Under the pieces are notes generated by a model. It was not told where the DNA came from and did no database searches. It saw only the letters and a program-made list of their open reading frames with translations. Positions 49,485 to 58,330 of a stretch of 64,000 bases of DNA are shown in pieces. Origin of the DNA: JBBIPA01 sp963775935 (GTDB lineage Bacteria > Chloroflexota > Dehalococcoidia > GIF9 > UBA5629); assembly GCA_963775935.1 (NCBI GenBank), contig CAVZKR010000004.1:1-64000 (forward strand). Direction: 5' to 3'. Position numbers and translations under genes: made by a program. How positions within the stretch are numbered: position 1 is the first letter of the stretch; each line of letters begins with the position of its first letter.

Positions 49485-50447
49485 TTACTTTCTGCGCTTG
49501 ATGACATACGTTGCCAGACCAATTAACGATTGGCGGGCATGGTTATCAGGCAGTTGTTCCAGAGACTGACACGCTTTAGTGCAGAAATCAGATGCTATTG
49601 CCAGACAATCATCGATAATCGATGAATTGCGGATTTTTTCCACGATAAGCGCCACTTTATCCATATCCTTGTTTTCAATAATACTCCTGAGCAAATTGCT
49701 GTCGGGGCTGGATTCGGCAAACAGTATTGATGGAAGAGTCACCGCTCCTTCGATTAAATCGGAGCCAACCGGTTTGCCCAGTTCTTCCTCGCGCGCGGTA
49801 AAATCGAGCACATCGTCAATAACTTGAAACGCCATGCCGAAATTATGCCCGTACTCTTTCAGTCCATTTATCGCCGTCTCCGGAGCCTGGCTTAAAACGG
49901 CGCCTGATTCAGTTGCCATGGCGAAGAGGCAGGCTGTCTTGGCGCTGATCCAGTTGTAATAGTGCTCTCGAGCCCGCTTTCTATCGAAGAGGACGTTTAT
50001 CTGAGCTAATTCACCGCTGGAAATAGTCATCAGCGTCTGCGCGAACAGTTTCACCACTCTTAAATTGCCAGTGCTGGCGACAAGCATGCCAGCTTTGGCA
50101 AAGAGATAATCGCCGAGGAGCAGAGCACTGGCTTCACCCCAGGCATGGCTGATTGATTGCTTACCGCGGCGGGTCGGCGCATTATCAACAATATCGTCAT
50201 GCACCAGAGTAGCATTATGCAGTAACTCGGTCGCTGTTGCCATCGGTGCCAGCAGGTTAAGGTCATAGTGGTAGAACATCCCGGCGAACAGAGTAAACGC
50301 TGGCCTGATTCTCTTGCCGCCGTTTTGCAACATGTATTCCAGCAATTGCGAGAGGAGAGGAATATCAACATTGGACACCGATTTCAGGCTATGTTCGATC
50401 TTCACCAGGTCGTCTTTTATCGGTTGATAAATGGTATCAAGGTTCAT
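49485..50447 (-). CDS. Polyprenyl (all-trans) diphosphate synthase
   Basis: 320 residues, starting in a 4-base overlap with the metG stop (ATGA). Isoprenyl synthase motifs: LQNGGKRIRPAFTLFAG, first Asp-rich HDDIVDNAPTRRGK (DDxxD), second Asp-rich AFQVIDDVLDFTA. Chain length is not certain: the residues before the first DDxxD (ELLHNATLV) suit a long-chain quinone-type synthase such as octaprenyl. Likely makes the menaquinone side chain used by the NrfD-type enzyme and hydrogenase. Confidence 0.88.
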   Translation of the reverse strand: MNLDTIYQPIKDDLVKIEHSLKSVSNVDIPLLSQLLEYMLQNGGKRIRPAFTLFAGMFYHYDLNLLAPMATATELLHNATLVHDDIVDNAPTRRGKQSISHAWGEASALLLGDYLFAKAGMLVASTGNLRVVKLFAQTLMTISSGELAQINVLFDRKRAREHYYNWISAKTACLFAMATESGAVLSQAPETAINGLKEYGHNFGMAFQVIDDVLDFTAREEELGKPVGSDLIEGAVTLPSILFAESSPDSNLLRSIIENKDMDKVALIVEKIRNSSIIDDCLAIASDFCTKACQSLEQLPDNHARQSLIGLATYVIKRRK

Positions 50448-52111
50448 CTTGTACTTTCCAGTCGGCTCATCTCTTTTCCGACAATACTGTCATCGAGCTT
50501 GATGAAGAGAGGTTGTGGAGCAGGTAGTTTGCTGCCTGCTATCGGTAATTGAAATTTCCAACCAGTCGACTCTATCGTTCCGTCGAAACCCAGGAACGCA
50601 TGGAGCTTCTGTGAGCTAAAGGGCAAATACGGATAAAGCATGGTCTTGAGGGCTGAGAGTGCTGCCATGGCTCCGTACACAGCGGTTGCCGCAGCCTGCC
50701 TGTCTTGCTTAATGGCTTTCCAGGGGGCTTTACTATCGAAGTATTTATTGCCTTCCTGCGCCAGCGCCATAGCTGCTTTGATGCCATCCTTAAAACGGCA
50801 CTGCGCAATACAGGTATCCACGTTTTTCAAGGTCTCCTCAGACTTGCTTATCAATTCTCTGGTCTGGCTGTCAAGCTGACCGGGGTCAGGTATAGCCTCG
50901 GCGAAATTACGATTGGTAAAACTGAGAACACGATTGGCCAGATTCCCATAGGTGGCTACTAGCTCGTCATTGTTGCGGCGGAGGAACTCCCGCCAGGAAA
51001 AGTCGGTATCGCCAGTCTCGGGCATATTGATGGACATGGCGTAGCGGAGGGGGTCCGGGTCATAGCTCTCCAGGTAATCCGGCAGCCATATTGCCCAGTT
51101 ACGGCTTGTAGAAAGTTTCTTGCCCTCGATGGTCAGGAATTCATTGGCAGGAACATCATAAGGTAGCGTCAGGCCTTCATATCCCATCAACATTGCCGGC
51201 CAGATAAGCGTGTGGAAGGGGATATTGTCTTTTCCGATGAAATAATAGCACCGGGCTTCCTCATTCCAGAAAGGCTTCCAGGCGGAGCTATCGCCCTGAG
51301 AATTTGCCCATTCTTTGCTTGCTGAAAGATAGCCGATTACTGCTTCGAACCATACGTAGATGCGTTTTCGTTCAAAGCCAGGTTGCGGCACCGTGATTCC
51401 CCACTCCAGGTCACGGGTTATGGCACGATCTTTGAGGCCGCCGTTGAGGATACCCATGGTGAAATTCATTACGTTCTGACGCCAGTGGGTTTCTCCTTTA
51501 ACCCAGGATTTTAATTTATCCTCGAATGCGCTAAGGCGAAGGAAAAAATGTTCGGATTCCTCGAAACGTGGGGTGGTGGAGCAAATACGGCAGTGAATGT
51601 TGAGCAGGTCACTGGGATTGAGCGTCTTACCACATTGGTCGCACTGGTCACCGCGTGCGTTTGGAGAGTGACACTCAGGGCACGTTCCTTCGACGTAGCG
51701 GTCCGGCATGAAGCGCCGGCACTTCGGGCAATATGCCTGGAGCATACTGTCTTTATAGAGGTAACCTCTGTCCAGCAATTTAAGAAAAATATCGTGGACT
51801 ACTTCGGCATGATTTGCCGTGCCGGTGCTGGTAAACAGGTCAAAGGAAATCCCCAGTTTTTTCCAGCTATCAAGGAACTCGTAGTGATATTTCGAGGCTA
51901 TCTCTTGAGGGGTTTTATGCTCCTGCTCGGCACGCAGAGTAATCGGTGCTCCGTGCTGGTCACTCCCGGATACCATGAGTACCTTATTGCCCTTGAGTCG
52001 GTGATAGCGGGCAAAAATATCAGCGGGCAGGTATGCTCCCGCTATATGTCCCAGATGGAGTGAACCATTGGCATAAGGCCAGGCGACTGCAACTAGAATG
52101 TGCTCAGACAA
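50444..52111 (-). CDS. metG: Methionyl-tRNA synthetase
   Basis: 555 residues, TTG start at 52111 with an AGAGGTT site. Class I signature near the start (PYANGSLHLGHIAG), a zinc-knuckle pair (CPKCRRFMPDRYVEGTCPEC ... CDQCGKTL ... HCRIC), the KMSKS loop as KLSTSRNW, and an anticodon-binding domain. Lacks the extra C-terminal dimer domain found in some MetG proteins. Overlaps the polyprenyl synthase by 4 bases. Confidence 0.95.
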   Translation of the reverse strand: MSEHILVAVAWPYANGSLHLGHIAGAYLPADIFARYHRLKGNKVLMVSGSDQHGAPITLRAEQEHKTPQEIASKYHYEFLDSWKKLGISFDLFTSTGTANHAEVVHDIFLKLLDRGYLYKDSMLQAYCPKCRRFMPDRYVEGTCPECHSPNARGDQCDQCGKTLNPSDLLNIHCRICSTTPRFEESEHFFLRLSAFEDKLKSWVKGETHWRQNVMNFTMGILNGGLKDRAITRDLEWGITVPQPGFERKRIYVWFEAVIGYLSASKEWANSQGDSSAWKPFWNEEARCYYFIGKDNIPFHTLIWPAMLMGYEGLTLPYDVPANEFLTIEGKKLSTSRNWAIWLPDYLESYDPDPLRYAMSINMPETGDTDFSWREFLRRNNDELVATYGNLANRVLSFTNRNFAEAIPDPGQLDSQTRELISKSEETLKNVDTCIAQCRFKDGIKAAMALAQEGNKYFDSKAPWKAIKQDRQAAATAVYGAMAALSALKTMLYPYLPFSSQKLHAFLGFDGTIESTGWKFQLPIAGSKLPAPQPLFIKLDDSIVGKEMSRLESTR

Positions 52112-52159
52112 TGAAGTAACCTCTCGTCTACCTAATGGCAGATTTTATCACGAATGACG

Positions 52160-52369
52160 CTAATCGGGGAAAAAGGTGAGAACCTCCTCGCCCTTTTCTT
52201 TTTTATAGGCAGCGTATTTTTGCTTCAGGCAGCAGTCTACGCAAATCCGCTGTCTTTTATCTTCCGGCGCATCATTTTCCGCAATAAGAAGATAACGTTC
52301 TCCATGCTCGACATAGCGGTTGCACAGGGTACATTTGAATTCACCTATCGTTACGCATCCACATCGCAT
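52160..52369 (-). CDS. Small zinc-ribbon-like protein
   Basis: 69 residues from ATG 52369 (AAAGGAGA site). Six cysteines as CGC ... CTLC ... CVDCC in the first 50 residues (FKCTLCNRYVEHGERYLL, QRICVDCCLKQKYA), so a zinc- or iron-binding ribbon is likely. No family is recognised. It is squeezed between rsmI and metG on the same strand and is probably co-transcribed. Confidence 0.65.
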   Translation of the reverse strand: MRCGCVTIGEFKCTLCNRYVEHGERYLLIAENDAPEDKRQRICVDCCLKQKYAAYKKEKGEEVLTFFPD

Positions 52370-52381
52370 AGTCAATCTCCT

Positions 52382-53194
52382 TTATTTAATCTTAAGCCAG
52401 GCTTGATACAACTTTTTTTTCGATATACCCGTCGTTTTGGATAGTTGAGCCACCGTTTCTTTGGCAGTAGCCCCCTGCTTCCGCAACTTCCTCAGGAGGA
52501 GCTCGATGTGCTTGTCGATTGTTGGCTCTTCCTGGCTTTTACCTGCAATGACCAGGGTAAACTCACCCCGAGGCTGGCTGAAATGTGCTATCGCCTCGCG
52601 CAATGTTCCCCTGAATATTTCCTCGTGGAGCTTGGTCAACTCCCGGCAGATGGCTACTCGCCTATCTCCCAGAGTACCAACAGCATCTTCCAATGTGCCC
52701 AGGAGCCGATGGGGGGCTTCAAAAGCAACGATGGTTCTCGGTTCAGTCGCTGCTGATTCTAATAAGCGCTGCCTATCGCCCTTTCGACGTGGTAAAAATC
52801 CGAGGTAGAAAAACTGGTTAGTCGGCAATCCAGAAACAACCAGCGCTGTAATTACTGCCGAGGCTCCCGGTATGGGAACAACAGGAATACCACGCTCGAT
52901 AGCGGCAGCGATGAGTTCATAGCCGGTGTCGCTTAATCCGGGCATGCCAGCTTCAGATACCAGCGCCACATCGCCCTCTTTCAAGCAGTTGAGCAAATAA
53001 TCAAGCTTGGTTAGTTTATTATATTCGTAATAGCTGGTTAAGGTAGCCTTAATATTATAGGCATTGAGCAGATGGCGAGTAGTACGTGTATCTTCAGCAG
53101 CGATCAATTTCACCTGACCTAATAAGCGCAAAGCTCGTACTGTGATGTCTTCCAGATTACCGATGGGGGTGGCAATAATATAGAGCGTGGACAC
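52382..53194 (-). CDS. rsmI: 16S rRNA 2'-O-methyltransferase RsmI
   Basis: 270 residues, GTG start. SAM-dependent tetrapyrrole-methylase-like fold: LYIIATPIGNLEDITVRALR, IAAEDTRTTRHLLNAYNI, LVSEAGMPGLSDTGYELIAA, VPIPGASAVITALVVSGLP and FYLGFLPRRKGDR. It methylates C1402 of 16S rRNA at the ribose. Upstream of the small zinc-ribbon gene and divergent from guaB3. Confidence 0.95.
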   Translation of the reverse strand: MSTLYIIATPIGNLEDITVRALRLLGQVKLIAAEDTRTTRHLLNAYNIKATLTSYYEYNKLTKLDYLLNCLKEGDVALVSEAGMPGLSDTGYELIAAAIERGIPVVPIPGASAVITALVVSGLPTNQFFYLGFLPRRKGDRQRLLESAATEPRTIVAFEAPHRLLGTLEDAVGTLGDRRVAICRELTKLHEEIFRGTLREAIAHFSQPRGEFTLVIAGKSQEEPTIDKHIELLLRKLRKQGATAKETVAQLSKTTGISKKKLYQAWLKIK

Positions 53195-53289
53195 AATTCG
53201 ATTTCACATTATATCGTACTGAAGCGTTCTGGTCTAGTAGCAGACAGATTATTTATTCCCACATATCTCAACAACCTGTACCGCTTTAT

Positions 53290-53319
53290 TTGACTTTGGT
53301 TACCGCATTTTGCTATAGT
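53290..53319 (+). promoter_or_regulatory. guaB3 promoter (-35 TTGACT, extended -10 TGC-TATAGT)
   Basis: TTGACT at 53290-53295 and TATAGT at 53314-53319 with an 18-base spacer and a TGC extension. This is the clearest sigma-70-type promoter seen in the window. Confidence 0.65.
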
Positions 53320-53348
53320 CTTTGCCAATATCCCCAGGAAATTGAGAC

Positions 53349-54494
53349 ATGGAAACTCCCCGATTTAAAGAGATGGAACGTGCTTATGGTTTTGACGAAG
53401 TTGCCATTGTGCCTGGAGATGTGACTGTTAATCCCGATCAGGTAAATACCAGTTTTACCATCAGCAATTTTACCTTTACTGTTCCCATTCTGGCTTCGGC
53501 TATGGACGCTGTCGTCGACCCGGATATGGCTATCAGATTCAATAAACTGGGTGGTTTGGCTGTGCTTAACCTCGATGGTATCCAGGCGCGCTATGAAAAG
53601 CCGGACGACGTTCTTGCTGACATTGCCAGAGCTTCTGATAAAGAGGTTACCGCCCTGCTTCAGAAGATTTACTCGCAGCCTGTTCAGGATAACCTTATCG
53701 CTGACCGTATCAAAACCATAAAAAAGGCGGGAGCCGTATGCGCCGTTTCCGTGATACCGGCTACCACCAAGAAATTGGCTTCTGTGGCGAAAGAAGCTGG
53801 AGCCGATATTTTAGTAGTACAGTCAACGGTTACCACAGCGCGGCATATTTCCAAGAGTTATCGCGGATTGAGCTTCTCTGAGCTTGTCCAGACAGCAAAG
53901 ATGCCTATCATCGTGGGCAATTGTGTGAGCTATAGCTCAGCGCTGGAGCTGATGCAGACGGGTGTGGATGGATTGCTGGTGGGAGTCGGTCCGGGAGCTG
54001 CCTGCACTACCAGAGAAGTACTCGGCATCGGTGTACCCCAGGTTACGGCTACTATAAACTGCGCTGCTGCCCGTGAAACGTATGCCAGGGAAACCGGTAA
54101 ATATATCGCTATCATTACCGATGGCGGTATCCGCATCGGCAGCGATTTTTGTAAATGTTTTGCTTCCGGGGCTGATGCAGTGATGCTGGGCTCGCCGCTG
54201 GCGAGAACTAAAGAAGCTCCCGGTAAGGGATTTCACTGGGGCATGGCTCATTCCCATCGTGAATTGCCCAGAGGGACGCGTGTGAAAGTAGGAACCAATG
54301 TTACGCTCGATCAGCTACTTTTCGGTCCCACGTCGATGACCGATGGCAGCGAGAATTTAATGGGCGCTCTGCGTACCGCTATGGGCGTGTGCGGCGCTAT
54401 GACCATCAAAGATATGCATAAAGCAAAGATGGTAATAGCCCCCTCAATTAAAACAGAAGGCAAATTCTTCCAGGCGATACAGCGCGCCTGCTAG
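53349..54494 (+). CDS. GuaB3-family IMP dehydrogenase-like protein
   Basis: 381 residues. TIM-barrel IMPDH fold without CBS domains. It contains VPILASAMDAVVDPDMAIRF, VGVGPGAACTTREVLGIGVP with the catalytic-loop Cys (GPGAACTTR, IMPDH-like), IITDGGIRIGSDFCKCFASG and AVMLGSPLARTKEAPG. GuaB3 proteins occur in actinobacteria, cyanobacteria and Chloroflexota; NAD-dependent IMP oxidation has been shown for some. Solitary gene with its own promoter. Confidence 0.88.
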   Translation: METPRFKEMERAYGFDEVAIVPGDVTVNPDQVNTSFTISNFTFTVPILASAMDAVVDPDMAIRFNKLGGLAVLNLDGIQARYEKPDDVLADIARASDKEVTALLQKIYSQPVQDNLIADRIKTIKKAGAVCAVSVIPATTKKLASVAKEAGADILVVQSTVTTARHISKSYRGLSFSELVQTAKMPIIVGNCVSYSSALELMQTGVDGLLVGVGPGAACTTREVLGIGVPQVTATINCAAARETYARETGKYIAIITDGGIRIGSDFCKCFASGADAVMLGSPLARTKEAPGKGFHWGMAHSHRELPRGTRVKVGTNVTLDQLLFGPTSMTDGSENLMGALRTAMGVCGAMTIKDMHKAKMVIAPSIKTEGKFFQAIQRAC

Positions 54495-54503
54495 TTGACT
54501 GCT

Positions 54504-55124
54504 CTAGCTAAGCACTGAAACACCGAACCAGATTCCGAATCCTATCAGCACCAGCGCACAGATTCCAAAAACGACTTTCTGCACTTTCGGTGTCCACAAA
54601 TGTCTGGTTCTGAACACTGTGTAGGAAACGAGTTGTTCCCAGAACAGGTCACATAGCCAGTGGACGATAGCAAAGATAATAAGCCCATAAATTCCGAATT
54701 CAGCGGCGCCGTATATCAGCGCTATGCCGATGGTTGCCCACCATAAGAAGAAATAAGGGTTAGCTCCGGTCAGTATGATGCCCGTAGTGAAGGCATTCGA
54801 AGGTAAATCTCCTCCAGCTTCCCCGATAGCTTTGTTCATGGTACGGAACAGCATAATCCCCATGAAAACAAGCAGCAGACCGCCGACAAGACCAATTATT
54901 TTTTTTACTTCAGGAGAGGCCAGGAAATGGGCAAATCCAAAGTAAATGAGCGCCATCAAAGGAAGCTCAACTATGGCATGACCCAGGGCAATGAATGTGC
55001 CTGCATATTTATCCCGGTATCCCTTGGTTATGGTTGCCGCAGTAAGTGGCCCGGGTGCCATGACGCCGGAAAGAGAGATGCCAACCGCCGAAAGCAGAAA
55101 TAAACCGAAACTTGCTGTCAACAT
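54504..55124 (-). CDS. LysE-family translocator
   Basis: 206 residues with six hydrophobic helices. LysE/RhtB fold: N-terminal SLSGVMAPGPLTAATITKGY, then LIYFGFAHFLASPEV, MLFRTMNKAI and TGIILTGANPYFFLWWATIG (the NP-FFLWW motif). It exports amino acids or related small molecules. Convergent with guaB3, 9 bases between stops. Confidence 0.85.
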   Translation of the reverse strand: MLTASFGLFLLSAVGISLSGVMAPGPLTAATITKGYRDKYAGTFIALGHAIVELPLMALIYFGFAHFLASPEVKKIIGLVGGLLLVFMGIMLFRTMNKAIGEAGGDLPSNAFTTGIILTGANPYFFLWWATIGIALIYGAAEFGIYGLIIFAIVHWLCDLFWEQLVSYTVFRTRHLWTPKVQKVVFGICALVLIGFGIWFGVSVLS

Positions 55125-55192
55125 TATATTTTATATGGGCGAAACTGAAGTGTTCCAAAATTCCAGCAGGCTGTGGTTGTCTGCCCGGTTAG

Positions 55193-55972
55193 TTAAATGT
55201 CCTCATCCTCTTCTTCCTCTTCCTCCACCTTTTCTTCCCTGGTTTCCGGGACGCCGAGACGTGGGAGCAGGACGCTGGTTCTGGTTTTGCGCCTGGGAGC
55301 TTTCGGCAGGCTGCTTATCAGCTTTTTTAACTCGGCAAAGGCCTTTGGCGTTGTCCCTTCCGGGCACAGCAATCCTTTAATACCAGCTTCATGCAGGCTG
55401 CTCAGTTCGCCGCTGGTGAGCGATGAGTTTGCTGTTATTAACAGCGGCTTGCCCACTAAACCGGCGAGGAATTGACAGGTGAGCAAACGCTCGATGGTAA
55501 CAGCAGAACTGTCACCGGCAACAAGCACGCCGTCGATAGCCATGCCCAATTCATTGATTGCCCTGGCCAAGCCAGGCGCCAGTGACGGCTCGATTCTTAA
55601 AATTTTGCCCAGGCCTTCTTTGTTTATGGCTTCGACTGGCGTTTGCAGACCGAAGATGACGAAATCCCAGTCCAACTTTATGAGCTCCTGGATGTTCTCC
55701 TGGCTGCCATCGTCTAATACTAATCCCAGAGGAGTATTGTTCATACCGGCGATTAACTCTTTAAAGCTCGCAGCCTCAATGTTTTTGCTGTTCACCACTG
55801 CGGCATCTACTCCGCTTTCAGTAAGGCTTTTTGCCTTCCTGGCGCCTGATTTGTTGATGTTAGCAATAAGCAAGAGCGGAGGCAGCTCCGCCTCTGCATC
55901 GGGTTTACGAAACCCCATAGACGGCGCGACAGTCTTGTAAATACTTCCCAGTTTATCAGCGAATTTGCTCAT
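55193..55972 (-). CDS. Hypothetical protein with acidic C-terminal tail
   Basis: 259 residues, preceded by AAAGGTAG. Alternating strands and helices (LPPLLLIANINKSGARKAKS, LDWDFVIFGLQTPVEAINKE, GVLVAGDSSAVTIERLLTC, LITANSSLTSGELSSLHEAG) suggest a TIM-barrel or Rossmann-type alpha/beta protein, perhaps distantly like HisA/TrpF barrels. No catalytic motif was recognised. A basic linker (PRRKTRTS) is followed by a tail of EEEEEEDEDI. Function unknown. Confidence 0.65.
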   Translation of the reverse strand: MSKFADKLGSIYKTVAPSMGFRKPDAEAELPPLLLIANINKSGARKAKSLTESGVDAAVVNSKNIEAASFKELIAGMNNTPLGLVLDDGSQENIQELIKLDWDFVIFGLQTPVEAINKEGLGKILRIEPSLAPGLARAINELGMAIDGVLVAGDSSAVTIERLLTCQFLAGLVGKPLLITANSSLTSGELSSLHEAGIKGLLCPEGTTPKAFAELKKLISSLPKAPRRKTRTSVLLPRLGVPETREEKVEEEEEEDEDI

Positions 55973-56085
55973 TTCTACTACCTTTAGTTTTTTATTACTA
56001 TAGTGGCTGAGAGTCTATGGTTACGATTAGAAACTGGTAATCTGTGACATACTAGAATACTGTCAGGACTGGCTAAAGTCAAATG

Positions 56086-57216
56086 TTATTGATTCACCAC
56101 CCAGCTTCCTACTATTGACCTGTTTATCTCCAGGCTGGTAGCGATGCCGGTGGCGCCGGCGGCGGCGCGGTAGAGGCGCTCGATTTTGAAATCCCTGGCA
56201 TAGCCGTAGCAGCCGTGGATTTGCCGCGCCATGTCAACTATTTCTATGGTGGCGGGCACCACGAATAATTTGGCTGCTGCTGCTTCGTTTTGCCAGTCCG
56301 GCGCTTGCTGGTCATAGAGAAAGGCAGAGCGGTAGATGAGCCAACGAGCTGCCTCCAGCTTGCTCTTTATCTCAGCGAGCTGCCATCTGATGCCCTGCAT
56401 GCTGGAAACAGGCTTGCCCCGGGCTTTTCTTGATAGGGCATAGGTCAACGCTTCGTCCAGCGCCGCCTGGGCAATGCCCACGCTGGCGCTGCATTGCTCA
56501 ATCTTTTCCAGAGCTATCCAGTGTAGCAGTATGGCAAAGCCTTCCCCTTTTTTGCCAAGCAAATTCTCTTTCGGTATGCGCATATCATGGAAATAGATAT
56601 CGGCTACTTCTATGCCACCGCTGCCCATCAGCTCCCATTTCTTTTCAGCGGTATATCCCCGACAGTTCTTTTCGATAATGAAAGCGGTGCAGGTTCTAGC
56701 ATCGTCTTTCGCATAGAGGACGGCACAGCCATCTCTGGCGCCGAAGGTGCTCAGCCTTTTCATACCGTTGACGATGTAGTAATTCCCATCCGGTATGGCG
56801 GTGGTGGCCAGAGCCTCGGGGTCGGAGCCGGTCTCCTCTTCAGTGAACTGGATGCTGGCATAGGCTGTGCCCTTGCACAGCGGTTTTAAATAGCCTTGCT
56901 TGAGCTTCTCCGAGCCGAAATGGGCAATGGTTTCTGGAATGCTATTATTGAGTGCTACCAGCCACCAGACGCCAGCCCCCGAATAAGCAAGCTGCTCGAT
57001 GGCAAGGATGCTGTTCAGCGTGCTGGCTTCACCACCTCCGTATTTCCTGGGTAGGGTCATGCCCAGCAAATTCAGGGCAGCCAGCTTGTCAATCAGGTCG
57101 TCGGGTAGTTTGCCGTCGCGGTCAATCTGCGCTGCCATCGGCTCGATGGTATCCCTGGTGAAATCCCGCACCATTTTTTGCAGGATAAGCTGGTCTTCGG
57201 TTAGATTGAAATTCAT
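56086..57216 (-). CDS. Acyl-CoA dehydrogenase family protein
   Basis: 376 residues, ATG with CTGGAGTT site. ACAD fold: N-terminal helices (LTEDQLILQKMVRDFTRDT), FAD/substrate middle domain with ASIQFTEEETGSDPEAL and MKRLSTFGARDG, and a C-terminal helical bundle (QIHGCYGYARDFKIERLYR). In most ACADs the catalytic Glu lies in YEGT near the C-terminus; here the aligned segment reads GIAT (ATGIATSLEI), so the Glu is missing at that position. The base may be supplied from another helix, as in isovaleryl-type enzymes, or the protein has a different activity. Solitary gene. Confidence 0.88.
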   Translation of the reverse strand: MNFNLTEDQLILQKMVRDFTRDTIEPMAAQIDRDGKLPDDLIDKLAALNLLGMTLPRKYGGGEASTLNSILAIEQLAYSGAGVWWLVALNNSIPETIAHFGSEKLKQGYLKPLCKGTAYASIQFTEEETGSDPEALATTAIPDGNYYIVNGMKRLSTFGARDGCAVLYAKDDARTCTAFIIEKNCRGYTAEKKWELMGSGGIEVADIYFHDMRIPKENLLGKKGEGFAILLHWIALEKIEQCSASVGIAQAALDEALTYALSRKARGKPVSSMQGIRWQLAEIKSKLEAARWLIYRSAFLYDQQAPDWQNEAAAAKLFVVPATIEIVDMARQIHGCYGYARDFKIERLYRAAAGATGIATSLEINRSIVGSWVVNQ

Positions 57217-57293
57217 TTTGAACTCCAGAGGTCTATTATGGCATAGGCATCCGCAAAAAGTATAGTGGAGAAAGTCAGACTGTTATACTCTTT

Positions 57294-57343
57294 GTCGGAT
57301 TCATAACCCGAAGGTCGCTGGTTCAAATCCAGCCACGCTACCA
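57294..57343 (+). pseudogene. 3' half of a tRNA-Met (CAT anticodon), remnant
   Basis: An anticodon arm TCGGATTCATAACCCGA followed by a perfect T-arm GCTGG TTCAAAT CCAGC and ACGCTACCA at the 3' end. No D-arm or matching 5' acceptor strand (AGCGTG-like) is found upstream, and the acceptor strand is one base short. A partial tRNA of this kind often marks an integration site. Confidence 0.6.
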
Positions 57344-57442
57344 AGATTACTGGGGCAGACCGGTCTACCTATTGATACCCCAGCTCCGCCGAAGCTGATC
57401 GGGTTGGGGTACGGCCTCAGCCTGACCTCGCTCAATCCGTCA

Positions 57443-57863
57443 TGAGGTAGCCTCGGCCCCCTCGCGTTTCCGCCATGGCTTTATTACCGAAACAAAAGCC
57501 ACCGAAACTAGAAGAAGCAGGTTGACCGTCTCAAGGATAATGAGCCTGTTCCAGGCGCTGATATACTCCGGATTCTGCAGGGCGCGGAGACCCCCCGCCT
57601 CCACCAGAGCTGCCAGCTTACTGAGTCAGCGGTTGGCTAAGAGTAAAATAAACTAGCGAAACCAAGACAGTATCAGCTATCGTGTATACAACCCACTTGT
57701 GTTTGAAAAACCCCCAGGGGGTCAGCCAGGAAAGGAGCAACCCGGTGATTATAGTGCCAGCCGCACACGGCGCGATGGCGATAGGAAGTCTATCAGGTAT
57801 TTTATACATGGCTTGAAGTCCGCCGTCACTCTGTGCCGAGCCCGTGGATGCAAAGATGACCAA
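57443..57863 (-). pseudogene. Integral membrane protein remnant, 5'-truncated and frameshifted
   Basis: From the TTG at 57863 the minus strand reads VIFASTGSAQSDGGLQAMYK, PIAIAPCAAGTIITGLLLSW, TPWGFFKHKWVVYTIADTVL and VYFTLSQPLTQ, then stops at 57618. In the next frame it continues ALVEAGGLRALQNPEYIS and AWNRLIILETVNLLLLVSV, ending WRKREGAEATS at 57443. This is a small four-helix membrane protein (DUF2269-like in appearance) with one frameshift near 57620. The N-terminal part is missing, and an in-frame TAG lies just upstream. It lies between two tRNA-like 3' ends. Confidence 0.55.
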
Positions 57864-58015
57864 TTCGCTAATTATTCCCCCCTATATATACACGCCATGA
57901 AAAAAATGTGGAAAGCCCTCAGCCAGAGCCTGCCTTTTCTCCCGATTCTCGCCATTTCTGCTACCTCCTTTTGGACAATATTTTTGCTGATGATTTACAG
58001 TGTAATTTCTCTTGC

Positions 58016-58047
58016 GGTCACCAGTTCAAATCCAGCCCCCGCTACCA
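58016..58047 (+). repeat. Second tRNA 3'-end-like copy
   Basis: Shares GGTC, GTTCAAATCCAGCC and CGCTACCA with 57313-57343 in the same order and direction, 703 bases downstream. Its T-stem no longer pairs, so it is not a functional tRNA. The two copies look like direct repeats bounding the membrane-protein remnant. Confidence 0.5.
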
Positions 58048-58108
58048 GCGAATTCGAGGGCAGGCCACTTTTAGAATATATGTCTGCTGGTAAAATGCTA
58101 TGACTGTC

Positions 58109-58330
58109 TTATTCCAACTTTTTCCTTACCAGCATGAGAAATCCGCCGGCAAATGCGAAGCCGATGGAGAGTGCAAGGGCAACAAGAAAATTCATAGACG
58201 GCGGTGCAGTACCAGTTAATTCTCCACTCACAAAACCCCCGATGATAAGGCCAAGTACAGAAAAGATCCATGCAAAGATAAACATTAGCCAAATGGTAAC
58301 CGTAATTAAGGACTTAGATTTTTGTGGCAT
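58109..58330 (-). CDS. Small two-helix membrane protein
   Basis: 73 residues with a GGAGGAGGAA site before ATG 58330. Two hydrophobic segments (TIWLMFIFAWIFSVLGLIIG and FLVALALSIGFAFAGGFLML) joined by a short loop, and a basic end (VRKKLE). No family recognised. The strong ribosome site supports a real gene. Confidence 0.6.
   Translation of the reverse strand: MPQKSKSLITVTIWLMFIFAWIFSVLGLIIGGFVSGELTGTAPPSMNFLVALALSIGFAFAGGFLMLVRKKLE

Noticed and set aside
57261..57343. Complete tRNA-Met gene
   Set aside because: The anticodon and T arms pair, but the D arm is absent, the 5' acceptor strand does not match and the length is wrong.
57898..58103. Short plus-strand frame starting MKKMWKALSQSLPFLPIL
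   Set aside because: No ribosome site, and it reads through the tRNA-like repeat at 58016; more likely chance hydrophobic sequence.
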